A stretch of 64,000 nt of DNA from Anthopleura xanthogrammica (lineage: Eukaryota; Cnidaria; Anthozoa; Actiniaria; Actiniidae). Made by a program: the position numbers and the translations under genes. Location of the stretch: positions 749,501 through 813,500 of the forward strand of contig OZ025224.1 in the NCBI GenBank assembly GCA_964019055.1, written 5' to 3'. Shown here piece by piece: positions 12,501-25,108 of the stretch; within the stretch, counting starts at the first letter, position 1; each line of letters begins with the position of its first letter. The notes beneath the pieces are model-generated. The model saw only the letters and a program-made list of their open reading frames with translations, searched no databases and was not told where the DNA came from.

Positions 12501-15500
12501 CTGAGTCAAAATCGAAGAAATTTGCGGGCATTTACAACAACATGTCAAAAAAAATCCTATTTACGATCAAGTAATAAATAGAGGGATTGTGACCATTCTG
12601 ATTCTGTGGATAATATTATATGAGTGATTACAACATAGAGTGTGATGTACTCACGATTCATTGCAGTTGTGTGTTGTACCCATGCTGATGTGTCTATAGG
12701 TCTAACTGGATCACCTGGTAAATCAAATATCAACAATATTAATATCACTATAGAGGACCAATGCATTAGTTATATATTGATAAACATGAAGTCTACATTA
12801 TAAGAGTATTTTAACAACAGCTAGCTGTATATCACTCCAACAGCAGAGCCAGGGTTCAAGGCACAGTCACCTAAACTCTGTCATTTGTCTAATACAATAG
12901 GTAAACAGTGTCACCTTCTGTTAAGACAGTACTAGTGTCATTGAAGCTGTACGCCCTTCTCAAGCAGTGAAACATTCAACTATGTTTACGTTAATGATCA
13001 AGTCTTCTAGAACACAGGGTAAAGAGTGCTATGAACTCTACTACATAAAGGTTCATTGTGAGTTAAGAGATCAGACGTGTTAAGGGTTAGTTAGATAACA
13101 ACCACTTGAACATACTGGTCAAATTGACAACAGGATGTTTTTCTCTTTTAACAGCCTAATGCTGGTTCTTAAACCTGAACTGTTAGTGCATTATAGATCA
13201 CCAAGGTCAAAACAACAAAGAGCTCCCTGACTTGTACTACAGTAGATGCAGAGATCACTATAATATCATAAATAACTATATATTGTTTTATCAGTACTAT
13301 ATAGTGCAAATTAGAAATAGTGTTTGCACCCTAGCAGTGAGTCTGAGTGTTGAACCAGACTGTAGTAAGAGGTGTAAATACCAGCCATGCTCCCCTAAAA
13401 TACTATAGAATATCATTACTTACTATGTGGTAATGTAAAGTATCCTTTTGGTGTGGGATCCCAACATTTAGCAACAGTTAAAGTTATAGGACTGGAAAAA
13501 AAACAAGACAAATTAGTCTTTGTCTTTGCAGGGGTAACACTTAACAGCTCTGCAGCTGACAAGCTTGTGGTCCTTATGGATGGAGGAAAACTTGAAACCC
13601 AGGGAAAAACCCTCAGACCAAAGGAGAGAGCCAATTCACTGGTTTCTTATTCTCAACTTTGAGGGGCACATTCCATAAATACAATACCTCATTATCCTTC
13701 ACCTCACATGAAAACTATTGTGTTTATGCAAAGTGACCCTCAAATTTGATGCAAATGATCCAATCGAAATGCTTTATGGGTCGAAAGAAACAAATCTATT
13801 CATAAGATGGTGGGCCCTGGAATCACAGCCATAACTTATATGTAGTGGTGAGAGGCATGCATTGCATTAGCCCTTGTGGTGGCAGGGAAACTTGAACACA
13901 GGACAGGTTATTTGCAGATATAAATACATTTTGAGGGAGAGAAATACTTACCCTGGTTTGTGGACCATTTCTCTTAGTACTCTAACAGCATCATCATTGG
14001 TCATGTTTTCAAAATTGACATCATTAACCTATTAAAAGTGAATGATCAATAAACTAGATACATGTGTAATAACCAGCTCTTAAAGCAGTTCTGGTGTGAC
14101 TATGAAAACAACCACGCCTGTGACAATGCCATTCAGTGCGGTGCCATGTATGAAAACATTCAAAATCCTGTGCCGTGTCTGTGCTGCACTGTAACTGTGC
14201 TGTGACTTTTCACACTTATATGAAATCTGCTCTAAGTTGGCTTGAAGTTTGAGTCAGGAATAAAATTGAAGGTATTGAGATAATCACCTGTAATAGCATA
14301 TCACCCGGTTCTATTCTGCCATCCAGATCTACAGCACCACTGAAATGCAAAAATACAATATTTCAAACACTGACAAGGTTTTTAGAACTCAAAATATGAA
14401 AATGAAATGCTTTGAGGAATCTTAGAAACGAATGCATTTCTTATGAGCAAATTTTAGATTACAGTATCAGTTTATAGAAAAGCCTCAAGCCCATCCATTA
14501 AATAGCATACATACCCCTTCATGACGGATCCAACATATATTCCTCCATCTCCTCTCTTATTACTTTGTCCTACAATACTTATTCCAAGGAAATTCACTTT
14601 TTCTGTGTTGATGTAAAATTAAAAGAATGTCAGCAATCTTCACCGTAAACCATTGTAAGTCAATATATGGTTGGCAAATGGTCAGTAACATGTTGAGATT
14701 CTCTCAACCAATCAGATAGAAGCAGGGCGGTAAATGCATTTGCAGCCTGCGCGCTTGGCATTCGGCCTGCTAGACTGCATGTTTGAGTGAGGGCAGTTTG
14801 ATATTTGGCCTTGTATATTGATGATAATAGTGAACATAGTAGTAGTGCATGTGGTGTGAATCTCACAGAAGAGCTCCGTAAAGGAGTGATGTAATAATAA
14901 TAATATTATTTATCAACTTTCAGTTATAAAATATCCATTGATATGTTTCATAGGTTTTCTTTGACTTACCCATGTTTAATGTGATAGTAATGATATTCAA
15001 AGACATAGTTGATTCTGTAATTGTACTGAAGGAAGAACACTACAACACAAATGAAAAAAAAAACATTAATTTGTTTAAAAATAACATACATATGAAAGAA
15101 AAGACATTTTTTTACTGAGACAAAACATTTTACTGAGACAAAACAATTATTACCATTCTACAATTCTAGAAATCTCAGATTTTATCTAAAACTTTGTTGT
15201 TTTTTATAGAAATCATTTATCATTGTCTTAATATATTGAATTATGTGAATTTCATAGTGGAATGCAAAAATTTTAGTTTTTAAAAAAAGTTTTGATTAAA
15301 AAATTACTTATTTAACTATATATAAACAGTGTATAAAGTAAAATAAAGTTTGCAAACATCTTAATTGAGCTTAACATATTTATTTCTTTAAGATAAAATC
15401 TCTAGTAATTTCAACCTAAAGTCAGGTGACAGCATTAATCATATAGCTCTTTTACAAGCTTCATTTAAAGACAAAAGTAGTCTAGACAGTAATGAATAGA

Positions 15501-18500
15501 TTGGTGCTATCAAAGTAAACATCCTATGTCTCCATATGTGCCATGCAATTTATATAAGCTACAAGTCAATAATGAAACAATATAGCATGGCAAAGGGGAT
15601 TGTTTAAGCCTGACGGCAGGAAGTACATGAATGTGCATTTCTTGTTATCTCAGGTGAAGGGTAAGGTATATTAGGGGAATTGGTGTACAGAAGACATTTC
15701 TCTGCCCATTCTTGTAGGACACTGGTAAACCTTTTACAAACAAAAGTTTTTTTTTGTAAGGTAAAGGGAAAAGCTTTGAAAATCTTTTACTGCTATTTTC
15801 ATAAAATCACAATCTTGGTTACTGTGAGCTGCACGCAGAATTTTTTTTTTCCGTCAATCAAAACAGATCAGCTGGTACCTTTTATATTTTGGACTGACAG
15901 CAGTGAAAAACCAAATTCCAACGGGCAACTTGCAACTACAGAGTTTGCATGTTTACGACAGTAGCAGTATGGACTGAACAATGACATTATTAAAGATGTG
16001 AATATTTGTTTGTCTTCAAGCTACTTTTTTCAGGAAAAATTCTGACAAACAAATATTCATGTTTAATTAATTCCAAGCAGAAAAACATCATAATAATAAT
16101 ATTATTGTATGTAATTACTATGCTCAAAAACAGAATTTTGTCTGGATTTATAAGAATCACAAGCTAAGATTTAGTAATAAGTCTCGTCACATTTATGTTT
16201 TTACAAAAATAAATTAATCTAGATGCGAGTTGAATGTCTGACATATAAGTAAGGTGTGTCTAAGGATCTTGAACTTGTCAAGCAAAATCTGACCATTGAT
16301 CTTTATTAAACCACAAACCAAGCTTTACTGACAAATATAAATGGGATTTGTAGGGATAGCTACTTGAGTTTAATAATACTTTGATATTGTTTATCAGGTG
16401 GATGTCTTATTCGAGTTATCCTGGTGCCAAGATACTTAGCCGTGAAAAAAATGGAAGGAAGGAAGGAAGGATGGAAATGACAGTGAGAAGAAAGATTCGT
16501 TAATCATAAAATTTTGAAAGCTATTCTTTTTTGGTATTCCTATGCTAGGTTATTGCTTAGAAGGAAATACCTAAAGATTCTAAAGAGTTATTATCTAGAA
16601 TTTAGGTGTCAGATTTTAGAAGTAATAAATATTAAAATCAACATTATCATACATATAAATAATTGAAATGAAAATGGTTTTTACAATTGAGGTTTATTGT
16701 GTACCCTAATCCTTGTTACCTATTAACAAGGAATATACATTGTGATGGTATTGTTGATGAGTTGTGTTCAATTGCATAAAGTTAATGATATGGAGGAGTT
16801 CCACAGCATTGATGTTATAGGGCAAAAAGTACAAAATATTTTTATATGAAAAGAGATTTCCTGTTCTACAACATGACTGTCATGAAACTCTGCTATAATG
16901 ATGTGAGGACAATTTATATTTATTTTTTTCTGTACAATATTGAAGCGTGATGGATCTTTTCTGGGGGATTATTATGATGGTGAGATTAGCTTACCCTCTG
17001 AACTCTTGGCATCCTTGGTCTTCTCCTTCTTCTTCTGTGTCGACCACTTAAAAGATGTGATCCCTCAGTTGTACTTGAAAACCTTGAAACACTAAAAATA
17101 TCATATTTATAAGTAAAAAAGCCTAATGTTAATTATTTAAATTCAAATTTTAAAGAAAAATTCTGCAAGTCAAGGCTCAAAGTTAAAGTTTTAGTCCACA
17201 AGCAAAGTGTTGCTAGTAAGATTTTTTCTACTAACAAAGTGGTAAAATTTTTTAAGGAATAATTGATTCCTACTCGCAAGTGTTTACTAATACATATTTT
17301 TTTCACTTGCAAATTCAATAAAAGCGCTAAGATTTTGCTAGTTTGTGAGTGTTAATTGAAGCCCTGCAAGTAAAGTAAAAAAATCTGGTTTATACCACCA
17401 GTGACACTAACACTTTGAGAGAAAATCTTCTTAAAATTAATCAAAAAGAAAGCTCTTTAATCAGTCTTAATGAGAACCAATAGGATTGCATTTTAAGATG
17501 GAATTAAATGTACAAGATTATAACTTGGGTGGGTTAGATTTTGATATTTTTAGCTTAGGTCTGTTAGGTGGGTTATTACTTGTGATATCCCATAAGAAGA
17601 TTTGGAGGAATTAAATCACCTTAGCTTAAAACTTGTATCCTAAGTTACAGGATAAAGATATAGACATACTAGTTTTATATGTACTATATAAATAACAGCC
17701 AGTCAGGTCATGATGACTAGACTGGCCAAATTAGCTTCAGCTTGGCCATACTCCATTTCTGGCTCAAGTTTACTGGCCAAAATGACTGGCAAGGCAAATG
17801 CAAGTTGACCAGACAAGTTTCAATTCTAGCTGGAAATTGTTTGCTGACCGACTGTTATTTCAAGCCCTGTTTTTCCAACCCGTACTTTGAACAGTATTTG
17901 CAATATTTGCAATATTTCATGACTTGGAAACATACATCTGGTATGTATACCATGCAATAAGACTGACATAGCTTCCAAATCTTTTGAAAGGCTTAGATAG
18001 TTACACAAAAATATGGTATTGCTAAAGCATATAGTCACAAAATTTTGAATATTTTCCCTTACTAGTAAGGAACTGAACTACTGTAATGATCCCCTTACCT
18101 GCTCTGATCGTCGGAAGAATCCATATAGCTTGTTGATTCAATATCACTACTCATAGTAGAGGTGGCATCAAACCTCTCACCAGGTTGTCTTGGACCAGAT
18201 CTATGTCTAGGGTGCCCTCCAACTGAAGAACAAGCAACCAATATTCCATTCAGATATATTTTGTATAATTCAATTGGAATATATCTTTTACATGAGGGCT
18301 ATGAAGTCATAATATAGGTGATTTAGCCTACACTTATGGTATTAATAGATCCCCACAAAATACAATATATGAACTACAAGCACCACATAAGTTGTATCTA
18401 GGGTGACATTTTTAAAACTTTTAATGCATCTTATGTGCACTAGTACGATAAATAAAAGAGCCAGAATTTTGACACTTGATTTGGTATTTTGATAATAGTA

Positions 18501-21500
18501 CACAAAATGATAATATTCAGCTCATACAGTGGTACCTCTAGCTACACAAGTCCCTTGGAACATGTTTTTTACATGCCGTATATTTACAGTAAAACAAACC
18601 TCTATTCAGTGGACACCAATCAAGGTCCTGAAGGTGTCTACTTAATACAGGTACCAATGTATTTGTGAGCTCAATATATTTCTGGAATGGTTGGTTTATT
18701 AAGGGTTCTCCAAACATAATGATCAAACATCTACTAAACTAATACTAAACATTTTGAAGAGATTCAATAACAAGAGGCTGGATGCCTAAAAACTCAGCTT
18801 ACAACCCCAATAGTTTAATTATGTATGTATTATGAATACTAGTGCAAGTTATTACCTTCATTCCCTCTACTATTATGTTTTTCTCTTCTTTTGGATCCTC
18901 CTCTTCTGGAGCTTATTGTCGAGTCTACCTCAGAATCAAAGTCACCTGTAGTAGAATGACCTCCATTTGGACTATAACACAAGGAACATAAATGTTTAAT
19001 ACATATGAATCCAAACATAAAACCAAAAATATAACACAATATTACATAATTTCAAATGAAGACTACCAGAATATTAAGTGTAATGCAGCTAAATGCATAA
19101 AAACAAATACAAATTAAACCAATCTCTGAATAGTATTATGGTGCAAATTTGAGAAACTATTGGTACCCAAAAATAATTCAGAAATTGTTTATCGTTCACT
19201 GAAAAATCTGAATTAACTCTCCACTGATTTGTAGTCAGATAAACCTCTTGTAGTTAGAGAGTTGATTTGAACAGATTGTTCAACAAACGATAAACGATTT
19301 CTGAAATATTTCTGGGTGCCAACGGTTTTTCGATTTGTACCGTAATCAGCAATAAATGGTTTGAGAATAGGGATATTAGCTTATTTTTGTTCTTCATATT
19401 CCACGTTGATTTAGAGGTTACATGGTCGAGGTTGGAAAAGGCAAAACAAAATTACTGTATGATAAGATAAAAAATATTTTTTTTGATATGTATCATAATG
19501 ACTTGCATTGTTTTACATTAAAAAAAGTAATTATTTATTGTTGTTCATAATTTAAGATACATCTAAAATTAGTATGGTAGATAAAAAAATGCCATGTAAT
19601 TATGTAGATATTGAAATTGTATTTTAGTAACATGAAAGATCAAAAATCTAGATTGGGTTCTATACATCTACATTGTAACATACAGAATCAATACAACAAC
19701 AGTACACAAATTGAAACACTGGATTCTATTTTTAGAGAAACAATTGCACGGCAGCTGTAAAGGAACTAAAATAAGCAATTATAGAGGAAATAGAGGAACT
19801 TGAATGTGATTATGAAATGAATATAAACAAAAGAGCTATCAGAAACACCAAATTCAATTAGTATGGACATATGTGGAGCGTCAACAAAATAAGTACTTAA
19901 TTGATACTAACACAACAACAAAATTAAATATACCAGTACAAAACCTATTATTTATACACTTATAAGAAAAAATTGATTCAATTTCGGTTATTTTACATTA
20001 TTATTTTGTGCAGTGATGCCTGTGTTTAGAATTCAAATCATAGCATTTTAGGTTTAAACTTTTTTAAGAAAATTATTGTTTATGATTTTTTGAAGTCAAT
20101 TAAAATAAGTGCTGAACTACAATTTATTAACGAAAATGCTAGTATAAAAAATCAAAAACACACTTAAATTGAGCTGTATATATATATGCACATAATGGGC
20201 TCCAAATTATTCAGTTGAATTTCATTTTCTTAGCATTTTATACATGCAATTGCAAAGCTTATGATTAGCAAAACAGAGTTACTGTACATATAAAATTCAG
20301 CTTTACCAGATGAAAATGAAAAACAATTTATAGTTATTTGGCTTGCCAGTTTAAATAAAGAAAATAAAAACCCATAAAAAACTGAGCATTTAAATACACA
20401 ATTTCCAATTATATTGAAGCTGTATATTAATAAAAAATGTCAACCTTAGTTTCAGATCAATCATTTTGATGAGCAAATACATCCATACAAAACAAACAGG
20501 AATGTTTCGTATATGAAACATGAAAGCAAGCATGAATAAATGTGTCATCAATAAACAGACTAAAACATTCAATTCTTATTGAACCCTGAAACAACCTCTG
20601 GACTGATCTAAGCCAGCCATGACTAACTCACAGATCGAACCCTGAAACAATCTCTTTGCTGATCTAAGTCAGGCCATGGCTGACTCACAGATTGAATTAG
20701 AATTTAGCTTATTAGGTTTTGCAGAGGGAAGAAAACCAGGGAAAAAGTCTTGCATCAGGAAAGACCTAACAAACTTTACTTGCATTCAATGTTGAGTCCA
20801 GGAGATGAAAGGACTTAGTGTACTACAAGCATGCCACCCTTACAACTAGATACTTACTGAAAAGATGGTGGTCTTGAATCCCCAATTCCAACAGTTCTCT
20901 GTACAGGTACATGAAGATCAGAAGGACTCGATAAAATGGATTGTTGGTCTGATGCAAGATCTCCTCCTCCTCCTGATCCAGATATACTGCTATTATCTGA
21001 TGTTACAAGCTAAAAGGATAAGAAAAGAACAATAATTACGATATAGAACTGCTTCCAATATTCATATATTTTGTATTTGTAAAAATAATATTTTCAAGAG
21101 AGTATTTTATTTCTTATTTTTATGGCATATCACTATTAAATCCATATTGTGGCCTTTGATGATAGGTCAAAGCCTCAAACAAAATGCTAATTAAGATTAA
21201 TGAAGCTGAAGAGACAACTTGGAAGTCAAATCTTTTAGACTTCAGAAACTCTACATTGGTCTCTGTGACACAACATTAGTTTCTAGAGTTTTCTAATAAT
21301 GTTTTATCCCCTTTGCAAGGGTGGATAAGGAATGGATTGGGTGGTCAGCCATCCTGCTTTAGAGTTAAGAAAAAAGTAAAGAATCTAAGCTGAGGTTATA
21401 ATTTATATTGGCTTTCTATGTAATAAATGACCTCAAAAATCCCTCTGAATGCTCAGCTATATCTAATTCACAAAAAACAAATTCTGCAAAACATATTACA

Positions 21501-23921
21501 ATTTAGTAAGAAGATTTTGACTCATTTTTTTTTAATATTAAAAAAAACCTTTTTGAGCACTCAAAATTGTTCTAGCTGCCGTTCTTCAGAGCATGCATTT
21601 TTAGATCTAAATGAATTTCAATTAGGTTTTCTTTTTCCTTGATCATCTCATCTGTCATAAATAGTGCACGTTCATCCAGCAAGTCTTTGAGAGTGTGAAC
21701 TGTCTTTGGATTATTATTTGAGACACCCATTCAGGAGTAAACAAAGAAGTAGAACATCACACAAACAAAAATAAGGGGAAGGAAATACATTTCTAAGATT
21801 CTTAATCCTTTTGTCCCCATAAATCAAAATGGTGCTTAATGAAAAGTAAAAAGAGCCCATATAGGTATTCTCAAGGGGATCAAGTACTTGTTGATATTCA
21901 AATAGGATTGATTGACAGCACCCAATTATTGAAGCACCATCCTTTGTAACATTGAGGGGAACACAAAAGAATAGGAGGGATGATGCTAAGTCTTGAATGG
22001 ATGCACAGGTAAAATGTAAATTCATTCCTAATGGTGTTAGTATTTCAGTCTTTATCTCATGACAGAGGTCTGATTCAAGCCATGCATAATGAAGTGCTCT
22101 CACTTGTGTACTGGACACCTAAAAAGTTCACCTGCTTGGAATGATAATCCATTAAAAAGCAACACATAGTTCACAACAACCAGTACGACTACATCGGATT
22201 AGAATGAACGTGTGAATTGTGACTACACTCTCAATTATAAATACCAAATCTTTTGGTTTTTATTGGTGCAATACGCTGACCAAAAAAGTATCTTAGAACC
22301 ATAATCATTAATTATGTTGATCATGGTATAATCAAACTATATTCTACCTGTATAATTTTCTACTGGTTGTTTACATGTTTTAGCACAATCAATGACAACA
22401 ACAATTTTTGCATTAAAAAAAAAGAAAAGACCTTTAGTCATTATGGAGCGAAAATCAAACCCAGGGCAGCTGCATCATTAGAAATTTATAATTTCAAAAT
22501 ATTTTGACTCTAGCTACTAGTTCTACAACAGATACTGCCATGGAGGATTAAAGCGATCGTCGACGTGGAAAGGGGGTTAATTCTAAACGCGTTAGGAATA
22601 GTAGGGAAAGTAGATCAGTATCTGATCACAGTAAGATTGGAGTTGGCGCGATAGGAACTCTTACTTATTAAGATAAATAATAAATGTCGCTGTCGTTTTT
22701 GAAAACTTCATTATCTCTTGGTTGTTGGTTTAGATAACGTGTAACGTGTCTTTAGGATATGATGTAGAGGGGGTTTTCTTGAAAGCGCTCATTGAATTTG
22801 GACTAATTCAATAAAATAGCTATACTTAACCAACAAACTTCAAGATTTGATTTTGCAGGAACAACAAATTTACAAACAAAGAGCCCTGTGTTTATATACT
22901 CTGATGCATTTTTGTCCTGGGTCTGCGCTATACAATGGTAGAGACAAGACAGACGCACGAAGAGTTACGTAAATACAGACAAAAAGGCTTCTATGATCAT
23001 TGATTATTCGAAAAAACCCTCATAATCTAGTCCGCGCATGATATGATTAACTAGAGCTAATGGCTTCAGTAAAGAAACCGTATTGAGAAGTAATTTCCAT
23101 GGGATGGAAGGAAGGCAGAGAACTAGTTAGGGCCGACGTGAACGCGGTTATTAACTGTTTGGCTGAACGCTAATCAGTTCTCTGGTTGAAAACAAAAGAG
23201 GATTTAGATGTAAAGAAAAGCTCGACTTACCCAAGCTACGACTCTTCCATTGAAGCAGGGTAAACGCATTTCGTCCTCGCTTATCTCTTCTTTGACCACA
23301 CTGCAAATTCAAAGTACATTGAAATTAGCAAGAAAGGTATCGATTACACACACAGCAACGCTATCAACTCCAGCGCAAAAACAATCTTTATCTGCGTTGT
23401 ATTGCACATAAAAGATCTTTACTTGACTGAGAACTAAAATAAGTCAAATTACTAAAACAAGCATTGGGGAAGTAATACATGAGAACACAAAGGGAATCTA
23501 ATCAGCGAGCCACGAGCGAGGCGCACTGAGCAGTTCACGATAGAAGTTATGACATGCATTGATAATATGCGCTACTCCTAGCGAATTTAGAACCAAGTTC
23601 CCCACCGATACCCTTTCGAAACAACCACAAATCATCTTCTATTAAGTTACAATTCGACTGGGTAGAAAAAAGTTGCCATTAGAGTACAATCAAGACGTCT
23701 TAGCGTGTGCGATCAACATAAACATTCTATAAAGAACTTTTCATTGGATCGAACACTCACCCGAAATCATCGTCCATACTCTTGAAGAAGAACTTGTAGG
23801 TTGGTCTGTTGAGTACATTTTTAAAATCCCCAAGAGTTACAATATCAGGGTGCTTTCCTAGTTTAACTAAATACGGTGTATCTTCGTCGTCGATGTGGTA
23901 TATAACCTTGGTTTCTTCCAT
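6574..23921 (-). CDS. DVL: Dishevelled (DIX-PDZ-DEP Wnt signalling scaffold)
   Basis: Cytoplasmic scaffold that relays Frizzled signals to the beta-catenin and planar-polarity branches. Seventeen coding exons: 23761-23921, 23231-23300, 20858-21009, 18856-18971, 18099-18222, 16995-17091, 14970-15039, 14515-14602, 14288-14339, 13952-14028, 13424-13491, 12655-12714, 12040-12150, 9199-9342, 8670-8758, 7904-7982, 6574-7070. The total is 2055 nt, 684 aa, with all phases consistent. DIX, residues 1 to about 80 ([26 protein letters not shown]). A Ser-rich linker leads to a basic run ([10 protein letters not shown], about 230). PDZ about 250-340 ([34 protein letters not shown]). DEP about 435-519 ([34 protein letters not shown]). 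The Pro/Ser/His-rich tail ends in the conserved EYFVDVM, which in vertebrate Dvl can bind the protein's own PDZ. The start ATG precedes the DIX motif directly. It appears intact. Confidence 0.96.
8312..8351. repeat. (TTG)n microsatellite
   Basis: About 8-9 uninterrupted TTG units followed by T/G-rich sequence, inside a dishevelled intron. Confidence 0.8.
9445..9890. repeat. Long (ATG)n/(TGA)n microsatellite in a dishevelled intron
   Basis: Nearly 450 bp of ATG/GAT trinucleotides. A pure core lies at about 9470-9555, followed by an interrupted part with a higher-order unit containing GGTGATCGAGATGGATGATG at about 9580, 9645 and 9790. Poly-Met, poly-Asp and poly-His frames are artefacts of the repeat. 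Confidence 0.95.
10397..10530. repeat. Four tandem ~34 bp units, two with the 8-bp palindrome GGCGCGCC
   Basis: Four head-to-tail copies of a unit based on GAGAACCTATACTGGTTAAT followed by ATCGGCGCGCCTCA. Two carry GGCGCGCC and two the variant GGCTCG. Located in the 2.7 kb dishevelled intron between the exons at 9199-9342 and 12040-12150. Confidence 0.85.
15040..16994. other. Dishevelled intron, about 2 kb, AT-rich
   Basis: No gene or clear repeat beyond a short GGAA run near 16453-16470. It separates the exon encoding the polybasic region from the exon that starts the PDZ domain. Confidence 0.5.
20580..20845 (-). repeat. tRNA-derived SINE copy with two tail modules
   Basis: Minus-oriented member of the dispersed SINE family. 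It reads CCTGAAACAACCTCTGGACT...CTCACAGAT twice (about 60-bp modules), then TTAGCTTATTAGGTTTTGCA, then a head ending near CATGCCACCCT. Sits in a dishevelled intron, ending just before the exon at 20858-21009. Confidence 0.7.
21010..23230. other. Dishevelled intron 2, about 2.2 kb
   Basis: Separates the second DIX exon from the Ser-rich linker exon. Contains two coding-like minus-strand frames (21714-22118 and 21560-21730) described separately. Otherwise AT-rich with no recognised element. Confidence 0.5.
21560..22118 (-). pseudogene. Coding-like remnant nested in a dishevelled intron
   Basis: Two adjacent, slightly overlapping minus-strand frames. One of 134 codons (21714-22118) starts [20 protein letters not shown]. 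One of about 56 codons (21560-21730) starts [20 protein letters not shown] and has a charged helical composition ending ERQLEQF. The second looks more protein-like than random AT-rich intron. I recognise no family. It could be a decayed transposon or retroposed gene with a frameshift, a small nested gene, or chance. Confidence 0.25.
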
Positions 23922-25108
23922 TTTGAATCAACTTCAACCACACCAACATCAGAACCAAGTACTGCTTCACTTCACGGGGTTACGCGTCAATCAATGCGCA
24001 ATCACATGGTACGCACGGACCAATCAGCGACTCGCATTCAGTTATTAGCAAGAGACAACACTACTTTTGATCCTACCAGATTCACGTTTCTTTACAAATA
24101 AACTCTATACTCTTCTATCTTAGTTTTGTTATACTTTTCAATATCCTTTGGTTTCGCAGTATGAGGATACTAAGTGTGATGGAATCACGATTGCGGTCTG
24201 TGTCAGGAAGAATTTAGAATACCGTGCCAAGAGTAAGACAACGCTCTTCTATTGAGGTCAGTCAAAGTCGGTACTTCCGTTTTTTTTGCTGTCAAAAAGA
24301 ATTAATCTGAGTGAGCTTATTCAGTTTAACTGTATAACTCACTAAAAGTATTTATATGGATAGATGGTTGTAGGCCTTATCTTTAGCATCCGATAAACCC
24401 GTCAAGGAGTAACATTCTCCACATTTTTAGTGTACAGACTCGAGGAACGCGCGCGCCGTCCCTTTACGCAAAACCGCCAAAGGAATTTATGAAGTTGCGG
24501 TTTTGAACAAACAGAATAGGAGATCTGAAATAATCCATGACGGCTTAGGGTAATTTCAGTGATCAATGTTTATGTGTTTATGAATTAATTGGAGAGCGAG
24601 ATAAAGGCATTTGCATTTTTTGTTTTGATAAATATAAAATGTGAGACGTTTGGAACTCGACCCAGCACGTAAGCAAAGGTCAATTATGGTGATTAGCGAG
24701 AAGCCAATCAGTTGTTGTGTTGTATTTCCGTTTCTAAGTTGATGAGGAGGAAATGACGACATTGAGGATAAAAGTTTTATACAAATTCCACCAAACTGAC
24801 AGATACTATAAGGATCAACTCAAGTAAAAGGACATGTGCAAATCCCCTTGAGTGCATGGAGGAACCAGTTAAGGATTTTTTTAGTTTTATGTCAAGCATT
24901 TGAAATATCTAAAAAACATAATGTTGCCTGATAAGCCAAATCCCCAGGCGAAATACTCTTGTAAATCCAATTTCATTTGAAAGTGTTAATGTGAATGTAA
25001 CGGTATGCACTCAACACATATTCAGCTGGAAGTATCAAAAAAGAATGTTTTCAAAATGGAATCCAAAATATGATAAAATAGATTAAAATTTTTTTTTTAT
25101 GCAGCAGT
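23922..25108. other. Dishevelled upstream region / coiled-coil gene 3' flank
   Basis: About 1.2 kb carrying the dishevelled 5'UTR and promoter and the 3' end of the coiled-coil gene. No TATA-like element is obvious close to the dishevelled ATG. No further gene seen. Confidence 0.4.
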
